Source: Coprinellus micaceus (Eukaryota > Basidiomycota > Agaricomycetes > Agaricales > Psathyrellaceae). From it: a DNA stretch of 64,000 bases. Numbering within the stretch: the stretch's first letter is position 1; every line of letters starts with the position of its first letter. Shown here one piece after another: positions 1-12,439 of the stretch. Where the stretch lies: positions 3,224,001-3,288,000 of the forward strand of contig OX596340.1 of the NCBI GenBank assembly GCA_951394405.1, written 5' to 3'. A model generated the notes under the pieces. It worked only from the letters and a program-made list of their open reading frames with translations, had not been told where the DNA came from and did no database searches. The translations under genes were made by a program, and so were the position numbers.

Positions 1-3000
1 GGTCACGTACTTGTTAATGTAACATGCTTGCCACTGTCCTTCGCAGGATTTGCAAGGCAGCCCCTGAAGTCGCAACACTTTGCATGCATTTGGATCGCGT
101 TTTCCAAGAGCGAATTGTGGAATCAGATGGACGCCACGAAGAATATCCGCTGGATCGATGAAATCCCAGCCGTCGGGTCCGCATGCAGGTTCCACCCGGT
201 CAAGAGAGAACTCGCCATCTGCCTGGAGGAATCGCCACCAATGGATGTGAATGAAATCCAGCCGATGCCAGGGGCGACGATGATAACCTGGGAGAGGTAG
301 TTGGCTGACAAAGGCTACGTTGGCGTGATAGATGCCCTCGACCTTGGCATAGACGTATGGGCTTTGGAAACTGCGCGTTTTCACGGTGTATGCGCTGTTG
401 AGCAACATCACATTGCACTGCGGTGTGTCCATATGAATGACATCTTCGTCGTTGCGTAAATCGTAGGTGGGGTAAGTTATACGGAGCAACCGATGGCTAT
501 AACACCTGTTTTCATGAATAACGACATGTTGCCACGCACTCTTCCCAACAATGCCGGGATCACATCCCATCTTCTTCAGGACTCGAGGAAGGAGGTGTCG
601 CTTGAGAGTGGAAATGTTGTCCTGTGTTCGAGACAGGTTATGAGGTTACGATATGCCAAAGGGGCAAGTGTAGGCTGGGTGCTCACTCTAAATGAATCCA
701 ACCTAACCGGCATGTTCTGATTGGTCCCTATTGTGTATTGCGAACTCATCGAGTACGTTGTACTGTCAGGGATCTGTATCAGGACCTTGAGATGCAGAGC
801 ATCACGGTCGGTCATTTCATCCCGCATTTGAGCTAGTCGAGCGTGGCATCGTTCGATGAGGGAAAGCTGGCCTTCGTATTCCTTCCGGTCCATCCGGCTG
901 TACCATGACTTTGGCACCCAATGGTATAGTTCTCCCTTAAGGGTACAAGTCGTCAGCGCAGGGGTTCGGAGAGGGGGACGGGGGAAAGGTCTGACTATTT
1001 GCGTAGAAAAAGAGTCTGTGGTGCCGAACTGCCGGATTGTGGAGGTATAATCACCTAAAAAGTGAAATTTAATGGTGTACATGCCGAGCTGTGCTGGACG
1101 CTTCACAGTAGTGGCACCTTTCTCCACCCCCTTCTTGACCTCTCGCTGAGTCCTGGCTTCCGCTTCTTTGTCCAACTCCGTAGTGCGGGTTGGGGTGCAG
1201 GTGGTCCTGTCGAACAGCCTCATTTGCACGCCAAGGTGTGCCGTCGTGTAGTCAAGAAGGCGAAGACTGAGGTCGTTGTGAAGTCGAAGCTTTGCCAGCG
1301 CGTGCCATTGAGCACACAGATATAAGAGTCGCACTAGAATAGACGCATGGGGCTCCGGAAAGAGTGCTTCAAAGGCTGGAATAGCGCACTTCGTATATGT
1401 AAGTGGACGAATCATTGAGAACGGATAGGGAAGTGGACGATACCTGGAGCAAGTTTTCGAAATCTTGTGCAGCCTTTCTCCTCATTTCCGAGGCGTTCAA
1501 AGGGAACTTGCGGACCTTGTCCCTGCCAAATGCTGGCGTTGCTCGGTACCTAAAATGGAACAAGTGGCAGTCTTAGTGGAAGCTTAGCAGGGGTGGAACA
1601 TCAAGCTCGTACCGATAGTTCAGCTCTGCGGATAGTGTGATGCCCATCCTAGAGCTGAAGGCAGGGAGTAGGCGCATCAGATGGATGTATAGCCTTTTCC
1701 ATACCCCAATCTCAAACTCATGTAAGATGTCGACAACCAGAGCCTCGGCAATGTTAATCGATAGTCGTGCCTCGAAGGCGTTCTTCAGTGTGTAAGTGTC
1801 AGTCGGTCATTTGTGATTTTGAGGGATTAGACGAACCTCAATCGGCACCAAAGACATGGACTTGAGGGATTCTTCAAAAGCACTACTGTTGACCGCGTAG
1901 CCCTTCGCAATCGCAGTGCGAGCGCGAAGGACGGCAGCTTTTTGGTCCTCTGAAACCCGGTTCGCTGTATGCCGTGCTACATCGTAGGGGGAACCAAGCT
2001 TATGGATCTCCCCTTTCTCCACCAGGCAGCGATGGCACGGACGGCAGCCATTATTGCGAAGTCCAGCTAACAACACCCTGTGGAAACTTCGAATTAGTGC
2101 AGAGATTACATTGAATGATAAGGAGATACCCCCTTTTCAGGGTAATCAGCAGCATATGTTAGGATCCTGGGGTAAAAGCATTGGGGTTTACCGTCAGGAC
2201 ACTGAACAACCATTCCGTCCCTGTACGCATTTGAAAATTCCTGGTCCAACAAGATAGACCACTGTTTGTGGAACAACTGCTTGGCGCAGTAGGTGAACAG
2301 GGCATCGGTCGGGAGCTTTCCGTTATTCCTGTCTTTCAGGTGGTCGTTGAGGTGATCGGGGAGCTAAGGGGTCCCTTTGAATAACAGGAAAGTGTCGAGC
2401 ACGTAACAATTTTTACACCTTCATAAAGTAAGCGACCTGGTACCCAAGACGCTCTGAAGGCTGAGCCCTTCTATATTTGGATTCATTTCCAAAGAACAGA
2501 TAGCCGGGCCACAAGCTGGCGCCCCCAAAAGATGTGAGTTGAGTCGCATCCGACCAAAACATCAGACCCACGACGACTCTTTCTAGACCCTTATTTTTCT
2601 TGGTGGAAGGCTGTCGCTGGATTTCCTCGTAGGCCTCACGGAACGCCCGAGAGGTATACATCTCCCCATAGAGTTCTGACTTGGTGCCTGTGGTCGTCGG
2701 CTTCCATGATTCCTCGTAAGGATAATAATGGAATAGATGGGTGTTGTGGGGGTCGCGGAGTTTCTCTTCAATCACAGCGGTGAGCGACCGGTGGCGGAAG
2801 TTCCCCATGATGTATGGCTTGGTTCCAGGGTCCTTTGTTTGGGAGTGGAAAGGGATATCGATGGAGACAGAGGTGACCTTCCAGCCATCATCCTTGATCC
2901 ATACTCCGTCTTCCTCCAGAAGTTCGTCTCGATTTGCGCCTAAAGACGTGAAGGCGGACTTCCAGTTGATACTGATACTATCCCAGAGGTTGAAGTCTGG

Positions 3001-4121
3001 GTCCCGGAAGATTGAAACTAGCTTCTGAAAGTCGCCAAAGGATTTGTTGGTAGAGTTCCAATACCACTCAGCCAGGAGAAACCCAGACTTGTTCCCGAAT
3101 GGGCCATACGACTGCTGATCACCTCCATTGACCTTGAGAGGAACCTGGCCGGGAGTAGCGGAAGGATTCTGGCTGGTAGTATCCGAATGAATTTGACTGG
3201 GAGGAGCAGAGGCCATCTGGCTGGGAAGAGCGGGAGTTCGGCCCACAGAATCGGACCCCACAACGAGCTGGTTGCCAACGAACCTCGCTGGCACTGCCTC
3301 GTTATACAGATTGTATCTCCTCACAATCCCAAGTACGCTCGGTTCGGATGTGTGCACAATGGATGTTCGGATCTCTTTCAAGGATTCCAGAAGTGCTGGC
3401 GGGATGCACGAGTGTTCCGTGTTGACTGTCGGTGCGAAGTCACCCTTAGCTCAACATGACTCTGACTTCTAATGCCAGTGGGAGGTTCTTACCTGAGGCG
3501 GCCGAGACGATTGGGTTCCCACCGCGTCGTATAGCTTTTGGACGCTCAAACTGGTCGGGGTCGAACAGCGCCGGAATCCGTTTCTCCCTCTTGGCCTTCC
3601 TCTGAGCGACCGGCCCATGACTAGTGTCTGGTGGCAACTGGAGTCCAGGGTGTCATGGGTCAATCGATTGCGGATATTTTAAACGCAAGGAAACTCACCG
3701 TCACTGGGGTCACCTCAGTGAGAGTGCGGTGTTCGGGTGCCTGAGGAGGAGAAGCTTCCGGAACTTCAATGACCGGGGGCGGGGCTACCTGTACAAGCCA
3801 GTAAGCCTCGGCATACTAGATGGGTAGCACTGCTGGGACCCACCGGCGAGCGTGCGCTTGCAGTCAAAGCAACATTTCCGTCATGAGGTTGCCGTTGTAT
3901 GGTTCTTGAGTACGTTGTCTTTTTTTGGCTTCCCAGTGTGCTCTGGTGCTCTGCAGGAGTTCGCAGATGCTTCGCTTTGCGGACAAGCATGTCGTCTGCT
4001 GATGTATATCGAGATTGTGAACCACCAAGTACTGCTTCCCGCAGTACTGACAAGAAAAAGCAGTGTCGGCGAGATGTTCATACTGAGACCCACCGCGATC
4101 GTCACGGTAATAATTGGCCAT
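1..4121 (-). CDS. Plavaka-family DNA transposase, multi-exon, cut by the window edge
   Basis: Read right to left, this is a long spliced transposase of the Plavaka type (a CACTA-like superfamily of basidiomycetes). An N-terminal C2H2-like finger (CQYCGKQY...HQQTTC, about 4000-4060) is followed by a Pro-rich linker. Conserved blocks then come in family order: GEMYTSRAF and VVGLMFWSDATQLTSFG (about 2520-2670); AYFMK joined by a 55-bp intron (2418-2364) to LPDHLNDHL; WSILLDQEFSNAY (about 2260); CRPCHRC (about 2040); VVDILHEFEIGVW (about 1700-1750); WHALAKLRLHNDLSLRLLD (about 1290); LGDYTSTIRQFGTTDSFSTQ (about 1010); and a C-terminal LDFIHIHWW block near 250. Several further introns are needed (near 1800, 1600, 1450 and 950). 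At about 2130 the best splice I can draw, after DYPEK, leaves a one-base frame error, so this copy may be inactive. The C-terminal end and one terminus lie outside the window. I found no terminal inverted repeat on the right side. Confidence 0.8.
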
Positions 4122-5250
4122 ACTCAGTTAAGGCCTGGTGCTCTGGTACATCAGCATGGGAGGGGTGTGTGTCGGAATCAACGCAGCGGATTCCGTGAAA
4201 AAGGTGTCAAAAGAGGAAGCGCGAATCGCAAAATAGTTTCCAGGACTAAATATGCAGGCACCATTCCGACCTCAGCCATTTGATGCAAGCTACCCATGCA
4301 CCGAGGGGCGTACAAAGCCCCGCATTGGAGATTGATGTATGGGCAAGCAGTGACTCGGAACCACTCAACTCAACGCCCATTCAGACTAATACTGGCACTG
4401 CGGACATAAGGCCGAGGGACAACGTCAGTGTATTTGGCTAAGCTGTGTCACGGAGAGTCTCCGTTCAAATGGCGGCCTGAGATGACTGCGGCGCTTGGAG
4501 CATTCTGATCGCGTGTTACACCAAAGAGGTGTCTGGGCAGTACCGACGAAGGAGATGTGCAACTTCGAGCTTGACTGAATATAGAGGGCCCCAATCACTG
4601 GGGATTATGGTTATGCACCGGTCGAACAAAAGGACTGAAGTTGAGCGTACTTACGGAGCTCCAAGCGCCTCTAGTATCACAGCAGAAGGATGCGCCAGTG
4701 GGGGAGACAGGGTAAATTGTCATCGAGCAATGAACAAAGATTCAGTGGTTTGTCAGCAGCCGTGATGTAAAACATTCGCAACCAGTGAACCACAGTAAAA
4801 TACAATGTGCCTGCACAGCATGGCTAGGACCGCCAAGTTTCACATTTGTAGTCTAAACAAATTCGAATACATGGAACGGGCTTGAAGTTTGATGTTTAAG
4901 GATGGCACCTCTTCCAACCACCTTTCGACTGAACCTAGGTGGACATTTTAAACCCGGCATCCGCCATATCGGCGACTGGAACCACCCGCAATGAATGGCA
5001 GACGTGATTTGAATGCAAGGTGCAACTCAAGGAGCGTAGGTTACTATAGTCGTGTTTCATCACTGTGGTTGCATAGCCTACTGTATGCTGTGGTTCTGGT
5101 GCTCCAGGCCGTCCCAATTTTCATAAATAGAGGAATACATAGAGGATCGAAGAGCATTCGACAAGGGCATTCGACTAACTTCCATTACTACAACTTCTCC
5201 GGCCTCTTCAATCCTTCCTACCATTGTCACACTCCGATAACTGTCACTAT
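4122..5250. other. Intergenic, no supported gene
   Basis: Only short overlapping ORFs are present, with no recognisable domain or consistent splice pattern. The right end of the Plavaka element should lie in the first few hundred bases, but I could not define it. Confidence 0.5.
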
Positions 5251-6017
5251 ATGGCCAGAAAGAGAGTCATCTCCACCAGTCCCTATAGGTCTACCCTGTT
5301 GCGCCGGTCGCAGCTCAAAGACGAGGCTCCCTGCCCAGAGGAGGGCCGCCTGGGGTTAGCTCCGAGGAAAAGACGCCCCACTCAGAATGGCTGGGCGCCA
5401 GCGCAACAGGGAAACCAAGGGCCCCACAACAACATCGGGAATGGTGCTAACAACAAGCCAGATGTCTTTTTAAGCAATCATAGTGAGTCTCATCATTTCT
5501 ACTGTTTCGTCGAGAGGTGTACAACTGTTGCACAGATCTTGGCGAAGGGAGCGGCTCCCAACCTGCAAGGAACGCAAGCGACCAGGCCGCTCAAGTCACG
5601 CTTTCAGCAGAAGCGAGGAATGCCATTTCAGCGCCAGTCGCCCACGATCATTCCATGCGTAGTCAGGGTGTCCGACAGGCCGAGCAAACGATAGAAGATC
5701 TGAAGACACGTATCATATGGCTCGAGCGCTCGGAAAGGCGTCTCAAGGTCCAGTCACGCCTCAGATCAGAGGCGTTGAGGGATATCAAAGCAGAGGCAAG
5801 AGGCAGCCTTCTTTTGCTCATGGAGGCGGAGTCGAAATTGGTAGAGGCTGAAGGCTCGCTGGATGCTACCCGCAAGGAGAGGGATCGCTACCGTAATTGG
5901 TGGCTAACAGAATTCCACTCCCTCAAAGCTGTTATCCAACTAATCCCCAGAAGGCACAATGTCGAAGCGATTGCCTCATCGTCGCTCGCCAGGTACAGAA
6001 GTTTCAGGGGGGAATAG
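5251..6017 (+). CDS. Small coiled-coil protein of unknown function, two exons
   Basis: Exon 1 starts at ATG 5251 (MARKRVIS) and ends at 5482. A 53-bp intron (GTGAGT at 5483, CACAG ending 5535) joins it in frame to exon 2 (5536-6017), giving 237 residues. The N-terminal half is basic and rich in Pro, Gln and Asn. The C-terminal half, from about residue 130, is a charged helix with heptad-like spacing (TIEDLKTRIIWLERSERRL ... AESKLVEAEGSLDATRKERD), so a coiled coil is likely. The tail WWLTEFHSLKAVIQLIPRRH followed by IASSSLARY resembles the end of uncharacterised mushroom proteins, from memory only. No catalytic motif is visible and the function is unknown. The correct phase across the intron and the absence of stops argue for a live gene. 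Confidence 0.65.
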
Positions 6018-6199
6018 GTACACATGCGCTCCCGGAATAGCTTCTTCTTTGTACGGGCGTCGTTCCATCAATGCAATTCCGAATGCTTGGTTCAAAGGAA
6101 TGGTGTGAACAATTGAGGGCAGCCTCCTCCGATGTCCAGAATTTGGAGGGATCGAGGCGAACAGAGTCCGAAAGTGATTCACTTGGTTGGGTGTCTATG

Positions 6200-8272
6200 C
6201 CCATGACCCGGCAGTAGTGGCGGCCATGGTTGAGGTCTACCTTGTGGATGGAGAATGAAGAGCGCGTGCGGGCGCTGCGAGCTTTTGCCATTGAGGAGCC
6301 TGTACTAGAATGGCCCATTGGGCATGCATCGAGTGACGACACCCCAGGTTGGCACCAATACACCTCACGAGGAAGGCGCGTCGCCAACAAAGGCAGTGAG
6401 GACCTGAATACCATCCTACGGAAGGAGAGTGAGCACAGAACCATCACCCTTCAAAGATACACCTAACATGTACCGATGAGGGTGAAGCCAATGACACGCT
6501 GACTCTGAGCAATGCCTTCGAAGATGTTGAGCTTATTATCCAACTGAATGCGGTTGACAGTGTTAGGGATCTGGGCAAAGGCATTGGACGCCAAATTTCT
6601 CAGGGAACACTCACCGGTGGCGGTGTGGGGGAGGCGAAGGAACTGACTGGTAGTGGAGGTCACGCTGGAAGTACTACATAGTAGTAGGGCACAAGGGTGA
6701 TGACGACCTGGTAGCGGTGAAGTTTGGCAAGGGAATCGGAAGCATATCCTGAAACGATGACCCATAACGGTCCTCATCTCCTCGCATCAGGTCGCCGGGG
6801 ACCTCCAAGTCGTTGGAGGGGAAGTTGCAAATATTTAAAGAGCGATTGCGCGAACTGGTTGGCGTGGCTGATGTAACACCTGACCACGAGCGAAGTTGGT
6901 AACCTTGTCCGAGTCTGGCTCAGGACCTCCCTTCTCGCGAACATGTGCAGAAAAGATCTGGGGGGCACATTTGGAGTAGAACCGACCCCGATGGCCGGCC
7001 AGCGTAATAGCGACACCCACGAATTTCCGCTCACTTGAGAAGGGATCATCACCAGAACTTGAGCTACTCTCCCCAGATAAGGGAAGGTGCCTCCCAATGT
7101 GTCGCAACAATGACTTGGTAGACACGCGCAGTCATAGAACATAAATATAACAAAATGACATAGCGCAGAACGACAAGATCTGCAAGAAGCGGCAGTCGAG
7201 ACGTCAATTCAGCCAGTCAATGAGAGTGCCTCAGGGAGGTCCCAAAGCAACAGTGATGAGGGGCGGCAGATATGATGAGGATACTGACAAACACATACCT
7301 TTCGCTGATGCGATTCTGACAGGGTCTCTATTTCCCAGCTAAACCCAGGAGTGAAGAGCCCATATAAGGCTGAGGAGGCGCTCGAGGGTATTGTGATCAA
7401 CCTAACCATTAGCACGGCGAAGAGGTTGAACAGGTGGGCGACGGAACCAATCTTGGCGATGAGTTCGGTGGGGGTGTTCGATTTCAATTGCAGTGGGGTG
7501 TTCTCGGTGTCGCCGCAAAGGGCTAAAAAGTGTCATAAGATTAAGAGGGAAGTCCGAAGATGAATAATATGAACCGTCCATAACACGCCCACTGAAACCC
7601 TTTTCTGATAGTGTCGCTCCCTCCAGTGGCACCTAAGCGCGATGTCTCCAACAGCAACGCCCTTCGATGAAATGAATTTGTGGCCTTTCGATAAGCCCAC
7701 TGTGGGCGCACCTTGATATCAACAGCTTTCCCCGTGCTGTCCCGAATAAATTTAACACCACGCTCGCCCTTCTTTCCTCATTGAGGATCTTGAATCGACG
7801 CTCTTTCCGATAGCCGTCCACCAAGCCGAAGACCAGGTACAGTTGGGTAATGGACAGATATGATGTGCATCTTTCTCGGCATACTGCGTGTTTGAGTTGG
7901 GTTAATGAGATTCGGATTGACCAGCATTTCCCTTCCGTTTGTTCGCCGTCATGAATCTTAATTACCCACGCATGAGCTCGACAATCCCCACCCAGCATTC
8001 GCCCTAGGCCTTCATAGCAATCCCTGCACTCCACCAAAGCCTGTCAGTGTGTCAAGATTCTTGGGGTCCAGCATGGGCGAGAGTTCATACGGGTTGAAGG
8101 CAAGCGGGTGGAGATCAATCGCCGCGTCTTGGTTGAGTCCAGCTTGATGAGCTGTCTTGCCACTTTCCTCCAAAGCTTTCGCCCTTCCCCTTCCCTTTCG
8201 GCTTGTTACCCCCAGTCTCGGGATTGAGCAATTACCCGCTTTCTGTGGGCGTAGCGGAGACAGCATCAACAT
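6200..8272 (-). pseudogene. Remnant of a vacuolar-type P-type Ca2+-ATPase (PMC1-like)
   Basis: On the minus strand, fragments appear in the order of a fungal P2B Ca2+-ATPase. LDPKNLDTLTGFGGVQGLL (about 8015-8070) is the regulatory N-terminus. DGYRKERRFKILNEERR (about 7760-7810) follows the first membrane pair. EKGFSGRVMDG and PTELIAKIGS (about 7440-7600) lead into the third membrane helix. An LPEALSL (about 7215) stands where VPEGLPL is expected. PFSSERKFVGVAITL (about 7010-7050) is from the nucleotide-binding domain. FAQIPNTVNRIQLDNKLNIF (about 6510-6575) is from the last membrane helices. The phosphorylation segment with DKTGT is absent: only about 150 bp separates the flanking blocks. The stretch from the hinge to helix 8 is also missing. 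Frames change many times. It cannot encode a pump. Confidence 0.8.
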
Positions 8273-9656
8273 GCATCACATGCATGGCTGCTGAACAAAC
8301 GTGCGTAAAATCTGACGGCCATAGTCTGAACCTGTTTCAATAACGCAGGCAATACTGGGTCGGTGTGATGACATCCTTCCGGATGAGCGGCCCCAAGGAA
8401 GTCATACCTGAGTGCACTGGGCACTTGCTACCGCGCAGGGAAAGAGATGTTGAAAGGACGAGGCTGGCTGGACAGTATGGGGAAGGGTGGTGTCATCGTG
8501 GAGTTTGACAAGTCAGGGGGAGCGGAAGAGGAGGCTCATCTTCAGAATGCTGGCCATTATATGGAGCACTGGTAGGTGCCAGAAAACCAGCACACTATAC
8601 AGGGTCTGGGCACCAGTAATCACATTTTCTTCGGGGACGAGAGAGGGTGTGACTCAGAATGCCTCGTGCACAATGATGCCCATCGAAGGTTTTGTTCGTG
8701 GTCTGAGATCCTGAGACGACGCCAAGGTGTATTCTGCCGCGAGGGTGAAGCCTGGAAGTCGCGTTGATAGTGTAGTTGTTGAGAGAACATACTGTGTTCT
8801 GCCTGCAGACCAAACCACAGGGTAAATGAGTGGCACAGCCTTTCGCAAATTTGCGAGGGGTCGGCGGAACGATGCAGTGTGCCCCGCCTATAATGGCCCT
8901 TTGGCGCCTAGAAGTGTTCCGGAGTAGCGCTGCGGCAGAGGCAAATCGATGGCGAGCGGGGAACAGTGACGTCCGAGTCTGAGGGAAAGAACGAGTTATA
9001 ACTTCCGTGACAAACGAGCGCCCAGGGCGCTCCCGGGCCGGTGCAACGTCAGGAATCACCGGTGCATTCGCAGGCAGTCCTTGATGCAGCCACTGGCGCT
9101 TGTTTGCTCTGCCTCAAACCCTCACTAACCTATGAAAGACACGACCAACTCGTGTACCCATTGAGAGTGCTCACCGCAGAAACGTTGGCTCTGCCTTAAA
9201 TGTTGACACTCCCAGATGATCCCTGATGATCTCCAACCCAATCAAACCCGGGTGCTCGAGCCCCAGCCTCTCTCTCCCCACAAAATGACATTCTTAGCAA
9301 ACCATTCCGAGGGTGTCACGGCAACAACCCATGAGCCCAGATCTCACATTCAAGGGTCACCTCACGGAACCTTTGAATGCTTCAGTCAGACGATTTAATG
9401 GCCGGAGTCTTATCGCTTTAAAAGGTGCGCTTGCTACCCGCTCACAACCTCATAAAGTCTTGTGGACCCTTTTCGCAGAGCATGGGGGGACTCGACCGCT
9501 CCGCTTGACAACACCCATGAGGAGGAAGTTCACCTTTTGGGAGGGGGCGGGGGCATTCTTGCCATTCTCCAGCTCTACACTTGTCATACCACCTGCACAC
9601 CCTCCCTTTCTCGCTAGCATCCTCTTTGCCCCTCCTTTCCCTCTTGCACTGCGGGG
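8273..9656. other. Intergenic; unassigned ORFs
   Basis: A 154-codon minus-strand ORF (8595-9059) and shorter overlapping ORFs are present. None shows a domain I recognise, and I could not extend the Ca2+-ATPase remnant convincingly into this stretch. Confidence 0.4.
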
Positions 9657-11448
9657 CATGGAAGATACTCACCGTGATGACCAACCCCAAGACCCCCCGC
9701 AGTATTTGCAGTTATCGATCCAAGTCCGCGAGTCCTGCAAACTGGTTACTCCTCGCCTCCGTGGGCGAACATCTCCTTGGAACTCCCCGTACGGAGGAGC
9801 GGGGACGCCAGGTCCGCCCTCGTCTTATCCGGGTCTGAGAAACCCCTCCCTCTCGAAGCCATTGACACACTGTCATGTGGCCAACTCTGCAAGTCTGCTC
9901 CCTGGTCATACAGTACACATCGAGATCCAGTGCACATGTCGAAACTGTTTGAGGCTCGAACCGTGAGTGGCGGCAACTTGAACCGCCACACAGCTCTTTC
10001 AAAGTCATCGGCGCATTCGACGGACTCTCTATTTAAGTTCAAGCTAATATCCAATGCCGGTAACGGCCACACTCCACCCCTTCTGCTGGCCTGTCCACAC
10101 GGTTCCGTAGAATTGATCCAACTGCACTCAAGTTGGTCGGACTCTGAGCCTGAGGACTCTTCGGAACGTGATGTGTTAATTTTGTCCTTGTCAGAGGAGG
10201 TTTTACAGGTCAGTCACTTTATACGTCGTCTCATCGATGAAAGTTGACAAAGAGATTGATATGTTGGGTTCAATGCACGACCCACTTCATAGTAGATGAA
10301 TATACCCGCGAAATGCAGCCCCCATCTCTTCAACGACGGTGTGCCCCATATGACTGCTCTGGTGTTAGTACCTTGGTACTCGCCTTTTGTGCAGGGCCTG
10401 AAACCCTGCTAGATGCCAGATGGATCTACCTACCGGAACACGACTCCCTGCCGGGCGAGGTATTGCGATGAGTTTCATGGTGTTCCATTATAGCATTTTC
10501 TGAGATACCCCAAGATCTCCTGGCTCCTTGATGCATTTTGCGAGTTGAGCGGTGAGCAGTGACCAACCGTTGCTTCTCGACCATCTTGGGTCAGAGCCTC
10601 GTGCCTTGATAAAGAAGACCTTTCCACCCGAAGGCCGCACCCAGCCCGATCTTTTTTTCCCACCCTTTTGACGACGTCTTGCGCCTACCAACTTTCCTCT
10701 CTGCCTATCCTCACACCTCCTTCAACCTTCTGGTTACTGGCTCACTTCTGGCATGTGCATTCTTAAATGCTGCACAATCGACCGGTCTCATGCCCTCTGC
10801 CTGGATCATTCTGTAAAGATTTACCCCCCTCCCCGATCTGCCCTCCGAGTCCTGGTCCCGGGTTGAGAGTGGAAGAGAGCTTTCGACACCTTCAATTTGA
10901 CGATCCTCCAGCTCTACCTTCCGCTTGGAAGAGTGGGAAATGGTAAGGGGAAGGACACTTTTGTGTTCCTCTGCCACCCAGATCTAACTCAATTCTCCAG
11001 GACTTGCTCTGAGTGTAAATACACCTTAGCTCAAATTCAGCGGTGGACGTCGGGTCTCCAGAGCCCTTCCTCACCAAGAACAGCTTCAAGTGTGCTGCGT
11101 CCTTCGGATGAACTACGGCCATTCCCTCGTGATCTCTATCAAGTCCATCGCTGCGAGAAAGCCCGCAAATTCGAACGTGTTGCCTCAATTATCGGGGCAT
11201 ACAGGCTAGCATTGGCTCGTTGGGAGCAGGCTCAAGGAAATGACGTGTTTGATATCAATGAAGTGGAAAGGAGACAACATGCGCTTAAAGCGGCGGAAAG
11301 CATCCTCGCTGTGGTGTCCTCACATCTTCACGAACTCACTGCGCCGTCACGCCAATTGGTAATCTTATTCACCCAGGAAATGCAACACAGAGGTCAGTTA
11401 CCCCTTTCCGACTCTCGTGCGGCCACAGTCCTGATTCCTCGTGATTAG
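9657..11448 (+). CDS. Possible multi-exon gene of unknown function, model unresolved
   Basis: Several plus-strand open stretches look coding but do not join cleanly. One begins at ATG 9657 (MEDTHRDDQPQDPP). Another, at about 10030-10200, ends in an acidic segment (SSWSDSEPEDSSERDVL). The best-supported piece is the last exon: an acceptor (CTCCAG, ending 11000) opens a frame from 11001 to the stop at 11448, beginning TCSECKYTLAQ and running as a mostly helical, charged region (EVERRQHALKAAESILAVV). A GTAAGG donor about 60 bp upstream fits a short intron. No known domain is visible. This may be one gene, two genes or a decayed gene. Confidence 0.3.
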
Positions 11449-12439
11449 AAGTTGAGAACGCATTGGAGCAAGTTGTCTCTTACCGAACGCCCCGTTTGTG
11501 ATTCTTGTTGAATTATTACCTGGTACGCAGCATTGTCCCCTCTTCCTGACAGCCATCGTGACCTGCAGTTACATAGGCCTTGGCTCTCTTAGCCTAATAC
11601 CGATACTAATCATTGTCCTCCCAGCATAACATGTAACTTATGGCAATTTCCATCGGCCCTGCATTTCTATCTTTCTTATCTTGTTAGAAGTTTCTCCATT
11701 GAATCTTGGGGTGCGCCAACCAGCTTGGTGAGGCAGGGTGAGGCGGTTCATGAGCTCGTCCCGCGCGCTCCACCCCGCTTCCATCGCATCTCCGCGAGGC
11801 TTGATACCCTTCTGTGGTTGAACAGGTGAGAAATTCCGGTCACATATTTGAATGGTGAAGTGCTTATAAACTTGGTTTCAGAGTTTGCCGCTCAGGGCCT
11901 GAATTGAAAGACTTCGCCGTTCAATTGGGAACATGTACCTTCAGATGGGGAGCACTGCGGCGTCGTACGTATTTTGTTGCTCCCGACGCCACCGGTATGA
12001 AAGGGTGCGGCATGTCAGTGCAGAAAGACGGGCCGCCTAATAGATTTCAGAGTGATTCTCCTCAAGACAGCTCGCAGTTTTCTGAGGGAGTTCGCACTGC
12101 ATCCGCTTCAAGGTAGACCCCGGACGATGCGGGGCATTTCAATCAAAGCCTGTGGGGTCCAAGGATCGAACTAGCTGAATGTTGGACCACAAAATGGGTA
12201 GTAATTACTGTTAATACATTCAATCGCGATAACCCCTGCCCGGTGTGTACCGCTCCAAGTGTTTGTACGTACTAACACGCAGCATAGAAAGTTTATTCTG
12301 TCGGTTCTGACCCGCTTCGTTGGACCTGTCAAGACGAAACAAGAACAAGCTATTCAAGTACACAGGAACGTTCCAGCTCAAAACACCCCACAATCTCATC
12401 CTCTCATTCTGGCGCCTCTCTGCATATTTGACACTGAAG
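11449..12439. other. Intergenic
   Basis: No convincing gene. The stretch probably holds the 3' end of the preceding transcript and the promoter of the gene starting at 12440. Only one short ORF (11904-12116) is present, without a recognisable domain. Confidence 0.4.

Noticed and set aside
8595..9059. Minus-strand ORF considered as an extra piece of the Ca2+-ATPase remnant
   Set aside because: Only NAT and a few scattered residues match, and it lies upstream of the N-terminal block, so the order is wrong.
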